Positions 45,122 to 53,975 of a stretch of DNA of 64,000 nucleotides are shown here, piece after piece (position 1 is the first letter of the stretch; every line of letters starts with the position of its first letter). The notes below the pieces were generated by a model that was not told where the DNA came from, did not search any database, and saw only the letters and a list, made by a program, of their open reading frames with translations. The DNA comes from Bacillus sp. FJAT-42376 (GTDB lineage: Bacteria > Bacillota > Bacilli > Bacillales > Bacillaceae). Both the position numbers and the translations under genes were made by a program. The stretch is from contig NZ_CP033906.1 of NCBI RefSeq assembly GCF_003816055.1, forward strand, positions 3,844,001 to 3,908,000, written 5' to 3'.

Positions 45122-45754
45122 ATGGAATTGCAGCTTGCATTAGACCTCGTGAACATTCCAGAGGCAATTGAATTGGTTAAAGAAGTGGAAGACCATATTG
45201 ATATCGTTGAAATTGGTACTCCCGTTGTGATAAATGAAGGACTGAAAGCCGTAAAAGAAATGAAAGAAGCATTCCCTAACCTGAAGGTTTTAGCTGACCT
45301 TAAAATTATGGATGCAGCAGGCTATGAAGTCATGAAAGCTTCAGAAGCGGGTGCAGACATTATCACCATTCTTGGGGCAGCTGAAGATATGTCTATAAAA
45401 GGCGCTGTTGAAGAAGCAAAAAAACAAAACAAGAAAATTCTTGTAGATATGATTGCCGTCAAAGACATCGAAACACGCGCAAAAGAGCTGGACGCAATTG
45501 GCGTTGATTACATTTGCGTTCATACTGGATATGACCTTCAGGCAGTCGGCCAAAACTCCTTTGAAGACCTTAAGGCCATTAAACGTGTCGTCAAAAATGC
45601 GAAAACAGCCGTTGCCGGCGGAATTAAAATGGATACATTGCCAGAAGTGATCAAAGCCAACCCGGATTTAGTCATTGTAGGAGGCGGCATCACTGGTCAA
45701 GATGATAAAAAAGCAACAGCCGCTGAAATGCAGAAATTGATAAAGCAGGGATAA
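45122..45754 (+). CDS. hxlA: 3-hexulose-6-phosphate synthase HxlA
   Basis: A 210-aa TIM-barrel aldolase that fixes formaldehyde onto ribulose 5-phosphate. It starts MELQLALDLVNIPEAIEL, and has the OMPDC-family DLKIMDAAGYEV motif (about 60-71) and VAGGIKMDTLP near the phosphate site. It is followed by hxlB after 4 bp. Together they form the ribulose monophosphate bypass for detoxifying formaldehyde. Confidence 0.95.
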   Translation: MELQLALDLVNIPEAIELVKEVEDHIDIVEIGTPVVINEGLKAVKEMKEAFPNLKVLADLKIMDAAGYEVMKASEAGADIITILGAAEDMSIKGAVEEAKKQNKKILVDMIAVKDIETRAKELDAIGVDYICVHTGYDLQAVGQNSFEDLKAIKRVVKNAKTAVAGGIKMDTLPEVIKANPDLVIVGGGITGQDDKKATAAEMQKLIKQG

Positions 45755-45758
45755 CCCC

Positions 45759-46316
45759 ATGCAGACCGCAGAATTCTTCCGCACCATTCTCAATGAATTG
45801 GATGCTGCAGCAGATGCACTGAACGAAAAGGAAGCATCCGTGCTTGTCGAAAAAATATTGGAATCAAATAAAATTTTTGTTGCAGGCGCGGGCCGCTCCG
45901 GGTTAATGGCCAAAGCCTTTGTCATGAGAATGATGCATATGGGACTCGATGCTTACGCCGTTGGGGAAACGACGACTCCCCAATTTGAAGAGAACGATCT
46001 GATCATCATTGCATCCGGATCAGGAGAAACAAAAAGTCTTGTTTCAATGGCGGAAAAGGCGCGTTCTATCGGAGGCAGCATAGCCTGCGTCACCATTTCC
46101 CCTCAGTCCACTCTTGGCAATATGGCGGATTTCACCGTAAAACTGCCTGGAGCACCCAAGGACCAATCCGGGGAACGAAAAGAAACAATCCAGCCAATGG
46201 GTTCACTTTTTGAACAAACCCTCCTCCTTTTTTTCGATGCCGTGATCCTGAAGTTCATGGAAAAAAAAGGACTCGATTCGAAAACGATGTATGGAAAGCA
46301 TGCAAATTTGGAATAA
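45759..46316 (+). CDS. hxlB: 6-phospho-3-hexuloisomerase HxlB
   Basis: A 185-aa SIS-domain isomerase turning hexulose 6-phosphate into fructose 6-phosphate. The sugar-binding loops are AGAGRSGLMAKAF (about 39-51) and ASGSGETKSL (85-94). It is translated right after hxlA. A terminator (46327-46357) ends the operon. Confidence 0.95.
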   Translation: MQTAEFFRTILNELDAAADALNEKEASVLVEKILESNKIFVAGAGRSGLMAKAFVMRMMHMGLDAYAVGETTTPQFEENDLIIIASGSGETKSLVSMAEKARSIGGSIACVTISPQSTLGNMADFTVKLPGAPKDQSGERKETIQPMGSLFEQTLLLFFDAVILKFMEKKGLDSKTMYGKHANLE

Positions 46317-46326
46317 GTGTTTGGAC

Positions 46327-46357
46327 TGGAGAGGTTTTATGACCTCTCCATTTTTTT
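46327..46357 (+). terminator. terminator of hxlAB
   Basis: TGGAGAGGT pairs with ACCTCTCCA, followed by seven T residues, 11 nt after the hxlB stop. Confidence 0.9.
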
Positions 46358-46414
46358 GTGCTAATTTGTATGGCGGGGGAGGTGGGATGTCAGGTAATGT
46401 CTTGTTTTGATCGT

Positions 46415-47157
46415 GCTGTCTGGCATCATCCGTTTGGGTTGCGATGTCCGGCATTCTTGTCCGGCATCACCCGTTTGGGTTGCGATGTACGGCATTCTTG
46501 TCCGGCATCACCCCGTTTGGGTTGCGATGTCCGGCATTCTTGTCCGGCATCACTTGGTTTGGGTCGCGATGTCCGGCATTCTTGTCCGGCATCACATGTT
46601 TGGGTCTCGATGTACGGTATTCTTGTGCGGCATCACATGGTTTGGGTCGCGATGTCCGGCATTCTTGTCCGGCATCACCCGTTTGGGTTGCGATGTCCGG
46701 CATTCTTGTCCGGCATCACCCGGTTTGGTGACGTGATGTCCGGCATTCTTGTCCGGCATCACATGTATGGGTTGCGATGTCCGGCATTCTTGTCCGGCAT
46801 CACCCCGTTTGGATCGCGATGTCCGGCATCCTTGTCCGGCATCACCCCGTTTGGATCGCGATGTCCGGCATTCTTGTCCGGCATCACCCCGTTTTGTCGC
46901 GATGTCCGGCATTCTTGTCCGGCATCACATTTTTGGGTCGCGATGTCTGGCATTCTTGTCCGGCATCACATTTTTGGGTCGCGATGTCTGGCATTCTTGT
47001 ACGGCATCATCCGTTTGGGTTGCGATGTCCGGCATTCTTGTCCGGCATCACCCCGTTTGGGTCGCGATGTACGGCATTCTTGTCCGGCATCACCCGTTTG
47101 GGTTGCGATGTCCGGCATTCTTGTCCGGCATCACCCCGTTTGTTCGCAATGTCCGGC
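46415..47157. repeat. tandem array, 17 units of ~41.5 bp
   Basis: Units start (GATGT) near 46443, 46484, 46526, 46568, 46609, 46651, 46692, 46735, 46776, 46818, 46860, 46901, 46943, 46983, 47024, 47066 and 47107, with partial units at both ends. Each holds the direct word TGTCCGGCAT twice, 13 bp apart, then a variable ~28-bp stretch centred on GTTTGGGT. Units differ by point changes and 1-bp indels. All frames stay nearly open only because the unit lacks stops; no ribosome site was found. The array lies past the hxlAB terminator. Confidence 0.9.
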
Positions 47158-47160
47158 CGC

Positions 47161-47196
47161 AAAAAAAAGAGGAAAGACCTCGTCAGGCCTTTCCTT
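47161..47196 (-). terminator. terminator of the secreted repeat protein operon
   Basis: AAGGAAAGGCC and GGTCTTTCCT form a stem on the minus strand, followed by eight T residues. Confidence 0.85.
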
Positions 47197-47211
47197 TAAA
47201 AAGGATACTTC

Positions 47212-48915
47212 TTATAGTCCTAAATCACCATCTTCAGAGTCAGTTACTCCATTCAGCATAAGGTTAAGACCAAGGTTCAAGCCGCTGTTGAAGCTGCTTT
47301 CGCTATCGTCTCCATCTTCACTGCCAGAGAACATCGCTTCAAGATTTGTCATAAGTCCAACGTTCGCACCGAGCATGGATTCTTCACCATCCGTCAGGTT
47401 TAGACCAAGCTGATTGTTCGTTTTGGAGTTTAATCCAGCTTCGTACGAATCATCTTCTTCATTTGATTGTACCCATAGTCCAGTAACAATATCAGACATT
47501 CCATTAATCATGACAGACTCATTGTCTTCCCCTTGCAAGCCAAGTCCAAATTTTGAAGTAGAATCTGTTCCAATTGCAGCTTTTGAAGAATCATCGTTTG
47601 TTTCGAAAACATTCCAGATTTTCGTGTTTGTATCAGCGTTTGCAGCAGCAGAGCTGTCTTCACCTTCCAAAACAGTTCCTAGACCAGTTCCAAGGCTGCC
47701 TTCAGTTTTAGAAGAATAAGTGTCATTTTCTTCATCAACCACTGTTTCATTAGTGATTCCAGCGTTTCCTTTCGCTTTTACAGCGGCAGAAGCGTCTTCA
47801 CCTTCAAGAACAGCACCTGTTTCACCAGCAAGGCTGCCTTCAGTTTTAGAAGAATAAGTGTCATTTTCTTCGTCTACAACAGCTTCATTGGAGATTCCAG
47901 CGTCACCCTTTGCATTCACTGCAGCAGATGTATCCTCGCCTTCGATCATTGCTCCAGTTTCACCGGATGCTTTGGCATCTGTTTTAGAAGAATATTTGTC
48001 TTCTTCAACTAAAGTTTCATTGGAGATTCCAGCGTCACCTTTCGCATTCACTGCGGCAGAAGTGTCCTCGCCTTCGATCATTGCTCCAGTTTCACCGGAT
48101 GCTTTGGCATCTGTTTTAGAAGAATATTTGTCTTCTTCAACTACGGTTTCATTGGAGATTCCAGCGTCACCTTTCGCATTCACTGCGGCAGAAGTGTCTT
48201 CGCCTTCGATCATTGCTCCAGTTTCACCGGATGCTTTGGCATCTGTTTTAGAAGAATACTTATCATCTTCGACTATTGTTTCATTGGAGATTCCAGCGTC
48301 ACCTTTCGCATTCACTGCGGCAGAAGTGTCTTCGCCTTCGATCATTGCTCCAGTTTCACCGGATGCTTTGGCATCTGTTTTAGAAGAATACTTATCATCT
48401 TCGACTATTGTTTCATTGGAAACTCCAGCATTGCCTTCCGCTTTTGCGGCAGCAGATGTATCTTCGCCTTTAATTGCGGCTCCTGCTTCACCTTTTGCAT
48501 CGGCATCTGTTTTGGAAGAATAGGAGTCGTTTTCTTCATTAACAATGGTTTCGCTGGAGACTTTTCCGCTGCCTTCTGCTTTCGCTGCGGCGGATGTGTC
48601 TTCGCCTTCCACGGCTGCGGCGGCTCCCGCAGTTCCCTCTGCTTCTGAAACAGTTGTCTTCGTATCTTCTGTTTCTTTCACATCGGATTTAATGTTTCCA
48701 TCGGTAACAGTGTCTGCTTTTACACGCTGATCGTCACTGCGATCCAGAATATTGATGTTTTCGAGCAAGCTTTGATTTTCTCCGCCTTCCAGGATATTGA
48801 TTCGATCCAAGTCCAGCAAAGAATCCTTTTCCGCTGCGTAGCTTGTTTGGCCTCCAACAAATAGACTTGCTGCAAGAGCACCTGTAACGGTTAATGTTCT
48901 GAGTACGTTTTTCAT
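47212..48915 (-). CDS. secreted acidic protein with 44-aa tandem repeats
   Basis: A 567-aa exported protein. The signal peptide (1-28) ends TSYAA. About eight repeats of 44 residues follow, each holding YSSKTDA, GETGAMIEGEDTSAA and GISNET; four central copies are nearly identical at exactly 132-bp spacing, so they duplicated recently. The C-terminal third (about 400-567) is non-repetitive, with alternating LGLNL patterns. It is very acidic, with no wall-sorting signal, SLH or other anchor. AAAGGAG precedes ATG. It is probably co-transcribed behind the 391-aa secreted gene (36-bp gap). Function unknown; surface matrix or spore/biofilm roles are possible. Confidence 0.75.
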   Translation of the reverse strand: MKNVLRTLTVTGALAASLFVGGQTSYAAEKDSLLDLDRINILEGGENQSLLENINILDRSDDQRVKADTVTDGNIKSDVKETEDTKTTVSEAEGTAGAAAAVEGEDTSAAAKAEGSGKVSSETIVNEENDSYSSKTDADAKGEAGAAIKGEDTSAAAKAEGNAGVSNETIVEDDKYSSKTDAKASGETGAMIEGEDTSAAVNAKGDAGISNETIVEDDKYSSKTDAKASGETGAMIEGEDTSAAVNAKGDAGISNETVVEEDKYSSKTDAKASGETGAMIEGEDTSAAVNAKGDAGISNETLVEEDKYSSKTDAKASGETGAMIEGEDTSAAVNAKGDAGISNEAVVDEENDTYSSKTEGSLAGETGAVLEGEDASAAVKAKGNAGITNETVVDEENDTYSSKTEGSLGTGLGTVLEGEDSSAAANADTNTKIWNVFETNDDSSKAAIGTDSTSKFGLGLQGEDNESVMINGMSDIVTGLWVQSNEEDDSYEAGLNSKTNNQLGLNLTDGEESMLGANVGLMTNLEAMFSGSEDGDDSESSFNSGLNLGLNLMLNGVTDSEDGDLGL

Positions 48916-48951
48916 AATAAAATTCTCTCCTTTTAATAAAAGTTTTTTTGT

Positions 48952-50127
48952 TTATATGCTTTTAGTTAAAAGAAGAGAAGATTGGGGCGGCTGTGCCGGC
49001 GGAGCATTTAACCATTGGTCATAATAGCGCTTTTCCTGGCCATTTTGGACCGGATCGGCAAAAATAAATTCTTCCTGCATGGGATTAAGCATCCCCACGG
49101 CGTTAAAGCCTGCACCAGCAGAGCTGCCGCCAGTCATCGCAGAGGATGACGGAGCACTTTGGCTTACTGTAATGGCGGTTAGTTTTTCTTTCACCATTTC
49201 AGGGGGCCCATTTGCCGGAGCTTCCGTACCCTTTCCTATTTTTACAGGGCTTTTTTCGGAAGGCTTAGCCGTGATTTTTGCACGTTCAGGCTCAGTTTGG
49301 CTATTTATTTTTTTTACTGGCGCTGGAACGGCTGCTGCAGGTTTCTTGCTTGCTTCCGGTTTAGCGGCAACAAGCACGGAATTGGATGTTTCTTTTTCTA
49401 TCGTTTCTTTCATATCCATTTCTTTCGGTTCGGCTGGAGCTTGGGCAGGTTCATCCTTTACCGGAGCTTGATCTGCTTCATTTTTCGGTTGCTCCTCTTT
49501 TACCGGAATGTCTGGTTTAGCCGGATTCACCGAGACCTTGTCTTTGTTTACTTCCGCCTGAACCATCTTTGTATCAATTTTGATACTTGGCTCTTTAGAT
49601 ACATCGGCTTGAATGACCTTTGTATCGATTTTAAAGCTTGGTTCTTCCGAGACATCGGCTTTGATTGTGCCGGTATTCACTTTCACAGAAGATTTTTCCG
49701 AGAGGTTTGCATCAGCAATTCCAGTTTCAACCTTCACGCTTGGATTTTTGGAAAGATCTGCGTTAACAGCTCCAGCGTTTACTTTTAATGAAAGGTTTTT
49801 TGATAGATTCAAGTCTACTAAAGGCTTGCCGTCGGATAGGGAATCTGTCACCTTGTCCGCTGTAGTAGATAGAGACTCTGTTACAGAAGAAACTGTTTTA
49901 TTCAATGCATTTTGGCTGGTGCTCTCCTTTTTAATCGGAGCTGCCTGCTTTTCTTCCATAGCAGAATCTTCTTTTTCTGCTGAAACACCAACGACCTCAG
50001 TTGTGACAGATTTCACTGCTCCAGTGGCTGTTTTCACAGTAGAGCTCAGCAAGCCTTCAGCAGAAGCGAATGCAGGAACCGTCAAGATTCCTAAGACTAA
50101 TGCAGCCTGAATTACTTGCTTTTGCAC
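48952..50127 (-). CDS. secreted protein with ~21-aa repeats
   Basis: A 391-aa protein with a signal peptide ending ASAEG near residue 24. Residues ~110-195 hold six to seven repeats of about 19-21 aa of the form (A/V)NxDLSKNPSVKVETG / ADVSEEPSFKIDTK, followed by a Pro/Lys/Glu-rich stretch (~200-300) and a tail with FIFADPVQNGQEKRYYDQW. No anchor seen. Start GTG 50127 with GGAGGTG upstream. Operon partner of the gene after it. No family recognised. Confidence 0.7.
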   Translation of the reverse strand: MQKQVIQAALVLGILTVPAFASAEGLLSSTVKTATGAVKSVTTEVVGVSAEKEDSAMEEKQAAPIKKESTSQNALNKTVSSVTESLSTTADKVTDSLSDGKPLVDLNLSKNLSLKVNAGAVNADLSKNPSVKVETGIADANLSEKSSVKVNTGTIKADVSEEPSFKIDTKVIQADVSKEPSIKIDTKMVQAEVNKDKVSVNPAKPDIPVKEEQPKNEADQAPVKDEPAQAPAEPKEMDMKETIEKETSNSVLVAAKPEASKKPAAAVPAPVKKINSQTEPERAKITAKPSEKSPVKIGKGTEAPANGPPEMVKEKLTAITVSQSAPSSSAMTGGSSAGAGFNAVGMLNPMQEEFIFADPVQNGQEKRYYDQWLNAPPAQPPQSSLLLTKSI

Positions 50128-50302
50128 CTTATCTTTTCACCTCCTCCTTTAATAAAGTCGGATTGTATTCCAATACGTGTAATTTTTTGTGTTCGGTAAG
50201 CTAACGGGGGAAAAAGAGAGATGGATCACTCGGATATGAAATTTTTATAATTTTTTCACGATTTGTGTCAAGAATAATTGCACAAAACCCGAAATAATAG
50301 CA

Positions 50303-50331
50303 TAAAAAAACCGCCAACATAAGTTGGCAGC
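50303..50331 (-). terminator. terminator of the desaturase gene
   Basis: GCCAACTT/ATGTTGGC stem on the minus strand, followed by TTTTTTT, right after the stop codon. Confidence 0.85.
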
Positions 50332-50338
50332 CAGGTGT

Positions 50339-51355
50339 CTACATCTCAGAATTCGGTTTGCGCATTAAATGCTTGATGTCCTTAAACCGGACAAAGGTTT
50401 TATTCTTCTGATCCCACAGGTGAAAACGAAGAGACTTGAGGCTGGACAGCAGAGTAATCGTTGTCGCCTTGTGCAATGGAGGCGTTAAACGGTGTGCTTT
50501 TTCCAGGTTGTAGTTCGGGACTCTCGGGCTTAAATGGTGAACATGGTGAAATCCGATATTGCCGGTCACCCATTGAAGAACTTTTGGAAGTTTGTAATAG
50601 GAACTGCCGTCGACTGCGGCTTTCACGTAATCCCATTCTTCTTCATTTTCATAATAGGAATCTTCAAATTGATGCTGTACATAAAACAGCCAGATCCCGA
50701 GTGCTCCGGATACAAATACAATCGGAAGCTGCACCAGCAGGAAGGCCTGCCAGCCAATCGCCCAGCATAATAGAGCGTAAGTTCCGGCAATCAGCATGTT
50801 AATCAAATACGTGTTGAGGCGTTCTTTTTTCCTTGCCCCTTTCCGGTTAAACCGGTTTGAAATCAAAAAAAGATAAATGGGACCGAGTCCGAACATAATA
50901 AACGGATTTCGGTAAAGCTGATAGCCTACTTTTCTCCAAAATGAGGAGGAAACGTATTCGTCGACCGTGAGAACCCAAATATCGCCTGTTCCGCGCTTAT
51001 TTAAGTTGCTGCTTGTTGCATGGTGTATGGAATGGGCTCTTTTCCATTTTTCATAAGGAAAAAGGGTAATCACTCCGCTGATGATGCCGAGAATGTCGTT
51101 GCCTTTGCGCGTTTTGAGAAAAGACTGGTGGCAGCAGTCATGGAAAATAATAAAAATCCGGATAACAAAACCTGAAGCGATAATGGAGAGAGCGAGAGTC
51201 AGCCAGTAAGATAAGGAAAGAGACTGATAGGCAGCAAACCAAAGGAGAAAAAATGGCGGAAATGTATTAATCAGCTGTCGGACGCTTGATTTCACGCTGG
51301 ATTTTTCAAATGGGGCCATGTTCTTTTTAAGCATTACTTGTTTTTGTTTTGTCAT
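50339..51355 (-). CDS. des: membrane fatty acid desaturase (Des-like)
   Basis: A 338-aa di-iron acyl-lipid desaturase. The three His boxes are HDCCHQS, HSIHHATS and HHVHH, with four hydrophobic helices in the expected places. B. subtilis Des, a delta-5 desaturase induced by cold through DesK/DesR, has this plan and similar length (352 aa). No desKR genes are adjacent. ATG 51355 has AGGAGG 5 nt upstream; an extension to 51403 is not needed. Confidence 0.9.
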   Translation of the reverse strand: MTKQKQVMLKKNMAPFEKSSVKSSVRQLINTFPPFFLLWFAAYQSLSLSYWLTLALSIIASGFVIRIFIIFHDCCHQSFLKTRKGNDILGIISGVITLFPYEKWKRAHSIHHATSSNLNKRGTGDIWVLTVDEYVSSSFWRKVGYQLYRNPFIMFGLGPIYLFLISNRFNRKGARKKERLNTYLINMLIAGTYALLCWAIGWQAFLLVQLPIVFVSGALGIWLFYVQHQFEDSYYENEEEWDYVKAAVDGSSYYKLPKVLQWVTGNIGFHHVHHLSPRVPNYNLEKAHRLTPPLHKATTITLLSSLKSLRFHLWDQKNKTFVRFKDIKHLMRKPNSEM

Positions 51356-51530
51356 ATCTTCCTCCTCAAGGGGTAAGTACGATCTATGGCGGCCTGAAAT
51401 CATTTTCTTTTTTCACGAACTATCCCCATCTTACTATGGAAGCTTATATAAAACTAGATGCTTTATTTTTTTAAAGAGGTAAAATATTGTGAACTTTTTT
51501 CAAATTTGCTGGTTTACCAGGGTCTGCAGG

Positions 51531-52217
51531 CTACAAAAGTTTAACAAAAGGATAAAATTCTGTTTTTACTTCCATTGAATGAAGAATATGTAAATCAGTC
51601 CAATCCTTTCTGTTATATGGCGGGGTTAGGCTGTCCATCATAATATCGCATGTGCCCCGGCTGAAACTCCAGGGAGAATGAGTCAGGTCTCCGCGAAGCA
51701 GCTGATTTTTCCCAACCGTATAAAGACAATAGCGTTCTGTCAGCCACTGCTCGAGCGGAGAGGGTTTAATCACATGTTCACCCGGCTTGTACGTCATATC
51801 GAGCTGAGCGGAAGGTTCTCCTTTATGCGTTCTCTTTGAAACTAAATGTGTCCCGCTATGTATGGGATCTGCACTCATTTTTGCCCGGAAATAAGGTAAA
51901 TGAAAGAATGTCCTTGCCATCCAGACGCCGGCCGGATGACTCGCATCCAGGCTGAAGAAATAGACGCCTGGCCTTCCCTTATATGTTACATATGTTCTTA
52001 CATTGAGCTCTATAAGGCTTGAAAACATCGGTACAGATGGCAGCCCTTTAAACCGGATATCGTGCATTTCGAATGGAACGAGTCCGATCCATGCCTCTCC
52101 TTTGAAAAGATCGGCCTTTAACGGGTCAGGAAGCATTTCCTCCAGCCACTCCGCTTCCACAGGCCAATGAACAAATAAAAGATTTTTCCATGTTTGCTTC
52201 ATGATCCACTTCTTCAT
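51531..52217 (-). CDS. DUF2071 family protein (YqjF-like)
   Basis: About 228 aa, with the family opening W(K)NLLFVHWPVEAEWLEEMLPDPLKADLFKGEAWIG in outline, and later the GVYFFSLDASHPAGVW region. DUF2071/YqjF proteins are acetoacetate decarboxylase-like in fold; their function is not known. The start is ATG 52217, 6 nt behind GGGGGG. Transcribed alone. Confidence 0.85.
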   Translation of the reverse strand: MKKWIMKQTWKNLLFVHWPVEAEWLEEMLPDPLKADLFKGEAWIGLVPFEMHDIRFKGLPSVPMFSSLIELNVRTYVTYKGRPGVYFFSLDASHPAGVWMARTFFHLPYFRAKMSADPIHSGTHLVSKRTHKGEPSAQLDMTYKPGEHVIKPSPLEQWLTERYCLYTVGKNQLLRGDLTHSPWSFSRGTCDIMMDSLTPPYNRKDWTDLHILHSMEVKTEFYPFVKLL

Positions 52218-52312
52218 CGTCATCCCCCCTTTTTAGTATATGCGGAGCAGCCAGACTCCTGAAAGAAGCAGTGCTCCATGAATGTTTTTCAGTTAGCGCA
52301 ATCCACTCACTA

Positions 52313-52339
52313 TAAAAAAAGCCTTCCTATTTGGAAGGC
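52313..52339 (-). terminator. terminator of nupG
   Basis: GCCTTCC/GGAAGGC stem at 52321-52339 with seven T residues on the minus strand. Confidence 0.9.
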
Positions 52340-52352
52340 AAATACTTCATTA

Positions 52353-53546
52353 TTACCAGACATACAAACCGACAATCATCGCACTCAGCAGGGAAACAGC
52401 CATCCCGCTGACAAGAAGCTTCCAGACGTTTTTTCCGATCATGGATGATTTTTCGTCTCCCAGCACTGAACTGAATGTCCCGTAAATCATGCCGACTGTG
52501 CTGAAGTTGGCAAATGAAGTCAAGAATGTTGTCGCGACAGCAATCGTATGAGGATTGAGTGAAGCAAGATTTTTTTTCAGATCAAGCATGGCGACAAATT
52601 CGTTTGTAGCCATTTTAATTCCCATGAGCTGGGCCACATACATCGTATCTTTCCCCGAAAGTCCGAGAAGGAACGCAAATGGACTGAAGAGAATGGAGAA
52701 GATTTTTTGAATCGTTAACCCCTCAATAAAGAATCCGAGGATTCCATTCAATACGGCAGTCAGGGCGACATACCCGATTACCATGGCAAGAATAACGATG
52801 ACCATGTTCATCCCGACCATCATACTGTTTGAAATGGTTGAGAAGAAATCCTTCTTTTCACTTTTTGGTGGAACATACACAATGTCCTCTTCTTTCGGAA
52901 CAGCTACAGGGTTCAGTATACTCGCCAGAAGCAAAGCATTTAAACAGTTCAATGGAATCGCACTGAACACATATTCAGCCGGAACCATCGTGAGATATGC
53001 CCCAATAATGGATCCGCTGATGCTGCTCATGCTCATGATTCCGAATGTCAAAAGCCGGTTTTCTTTTAAAACGACCAATTGCTGGCGAATCACCGCAAGC
53101 GCTTCTGTATTTCCGAGGAACATCATTTGAATGGAAAAAAAGCTCTCAAGCTTCGGCAGTCCGGAGATTTTTGAAATCACCCAGCCTACCTTGTCGATAA
53201 TCCAGGTTAAAATGCCGAAATAAGATAGAATATCAAAAAAAGTGACAATCACGATAATAGGAAGGAGTGCACTAAAAAAGAAATCTACGGTTTCATTCGC
53301 CATGACAGATGGAAAAACAAACGAAATCCCTTCATTGGCGCATGCGATCAGCCACGTGAAAAACGAAGCAAACGTGCTGATTGCCTTACCGCCAATCTCG
53401 GTTCCAAGCATGAACCAAGTGATAAGCAATTCAGCAGCAAACAAAATTCCGATAGACTTCCATTTAACCTCTCTTTTTTGGGGAGAGCAGGCAAAGACAA
53501 GTCCAATCACTACAAAAATGCCGAGCAGGTTAATTAAAAAATACAT
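52353..53546 (-). CDS. nupG: concentrative nucleoside transporter NupG/NupC family
   Basis: A 397-aa CNT-family carrier, the length of B. subtilis NupG (YxjA). It has about 9-10 helices, the motifs GNTEALAVIRQQL and LMGIKMATNEFVAM, and SFANFSTVGM in the C-terminal half. It imports nucleosides with H+ or Na+. ATG 53546 follows GGAG at 8 nt; upstream codons to 53597 lie in the leader. A purine-type riboswitch at 53693-53764 supports purine nucleoside transport, as for yxjA. Confidence 0.92.
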   Translation of the reverse strand: MYFLINLLGIFVVIGLVFACSPQKREVKWKSIGILFAAELLITWFMLGTEIGGKAISTFASFFTWLIACANEGISFVFPSVMANETVDFFFSALLPIIVIVTFFDILSYFGILTWIIDKVGWVISKISGLPKLESFFSIQMMFLGNTEALAVIRQQLVVLKENRLLTFGIMSMSSISGSIIGAYLTMVPAEYVFSAIPLNCLNALLLASILNPVAVPKEEDIVYVPPKSEKKDFFSTISNSMMVGMNMVIVILAMVIGYVALTAVLNGILGFFIEGLTIQKIFSILFSPFAFLLGLSGKDTMYVAQLMGIKMATNEFVAMLDLKKNLASLNPHTIAVATTFLTSFANFSTVGMIYGTFSSVLGDEKSSMIGKNVWKLLVSGMAVSLLSAMIVGLYVW

Positions 53547-53692
53547 GATCTCAACTCCAAGATGTATTGACCCAATGAAAAAAACCCTAATTTTCACCCT
53601 CAGCCAAATGGACCGAAAGCATGAAAATCAGAGTCTGCAGACAAGGCAATGCCAAATAAGGCACACCCCACATCTCTTATGGATTCATACTT

Positions 53693-53764
53693 CCTTGTAG
53701 TCCGGCATTTTGCGGCTGCCAGGTAGAGACTATCAGACCGAAACTAAACTGATATTATACAAGG
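53693..53764 (-). ncRNA. purine (guanine-type) riboswitch aptamer upstream of nupG
   Basis: Reading the minus strand, P1 is CCTTGTA/TACAAGG, P2 ATCAG/CTGAT, P3 TGGCA/TGCCG. The core words TATAAT, CTCTACC and GGACTAC are in the right places, with C rather than U at the specificity position, favouring guanine-type ligands. The P2 loop is unusual (TTTAGTTTCGGT instead of the ATATGG form), which departs from the standard L2-L3 kissing pair. It may be a variant class. Confidence 0.75.
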
Positions 53765-53975
53765 ATATAAAGTCAGCGGGCGTTTTCTTGACCCACTGAT
53801 GAATTGGACTTTCGCGGGAATGTTCATCACCTAATCTCTCAAAGTCTTGAGATCATAAGATTTGTATCGCCCGGAAAAGCGGGATAAATTAGGTTAATTG
53901 AGTATAGCCTATTCTAAAACAGGGATAGGCAATTCGCAACCCATTCTCGAGATTTTGTAATTTTAAGATAGTTTT

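Noticed and set aside
46415..47157. CRISPR array
   Set aside because: No alternation of constant repeats with unique spacers; the whole 41-42-bp unit is repeated with small changes, and there are no cas genes.
46358..47413. Several long overlapping frames on both strands through the 41.5-bp array (products repeating HSCPASP, GILVRHH or MPDKNAGH)
   Set aside because: They exist because the repeat unit lacks stop codons in most frames. Several frames are open at once, none has a ribosome site, and the units carry indels.
47858..48523. 221-codon frame opposite to the secreted repeat protein
   Set aside because: It mirrors the 132-bp repeats of the real gene, whose signal peptide and ribosome site are clear.
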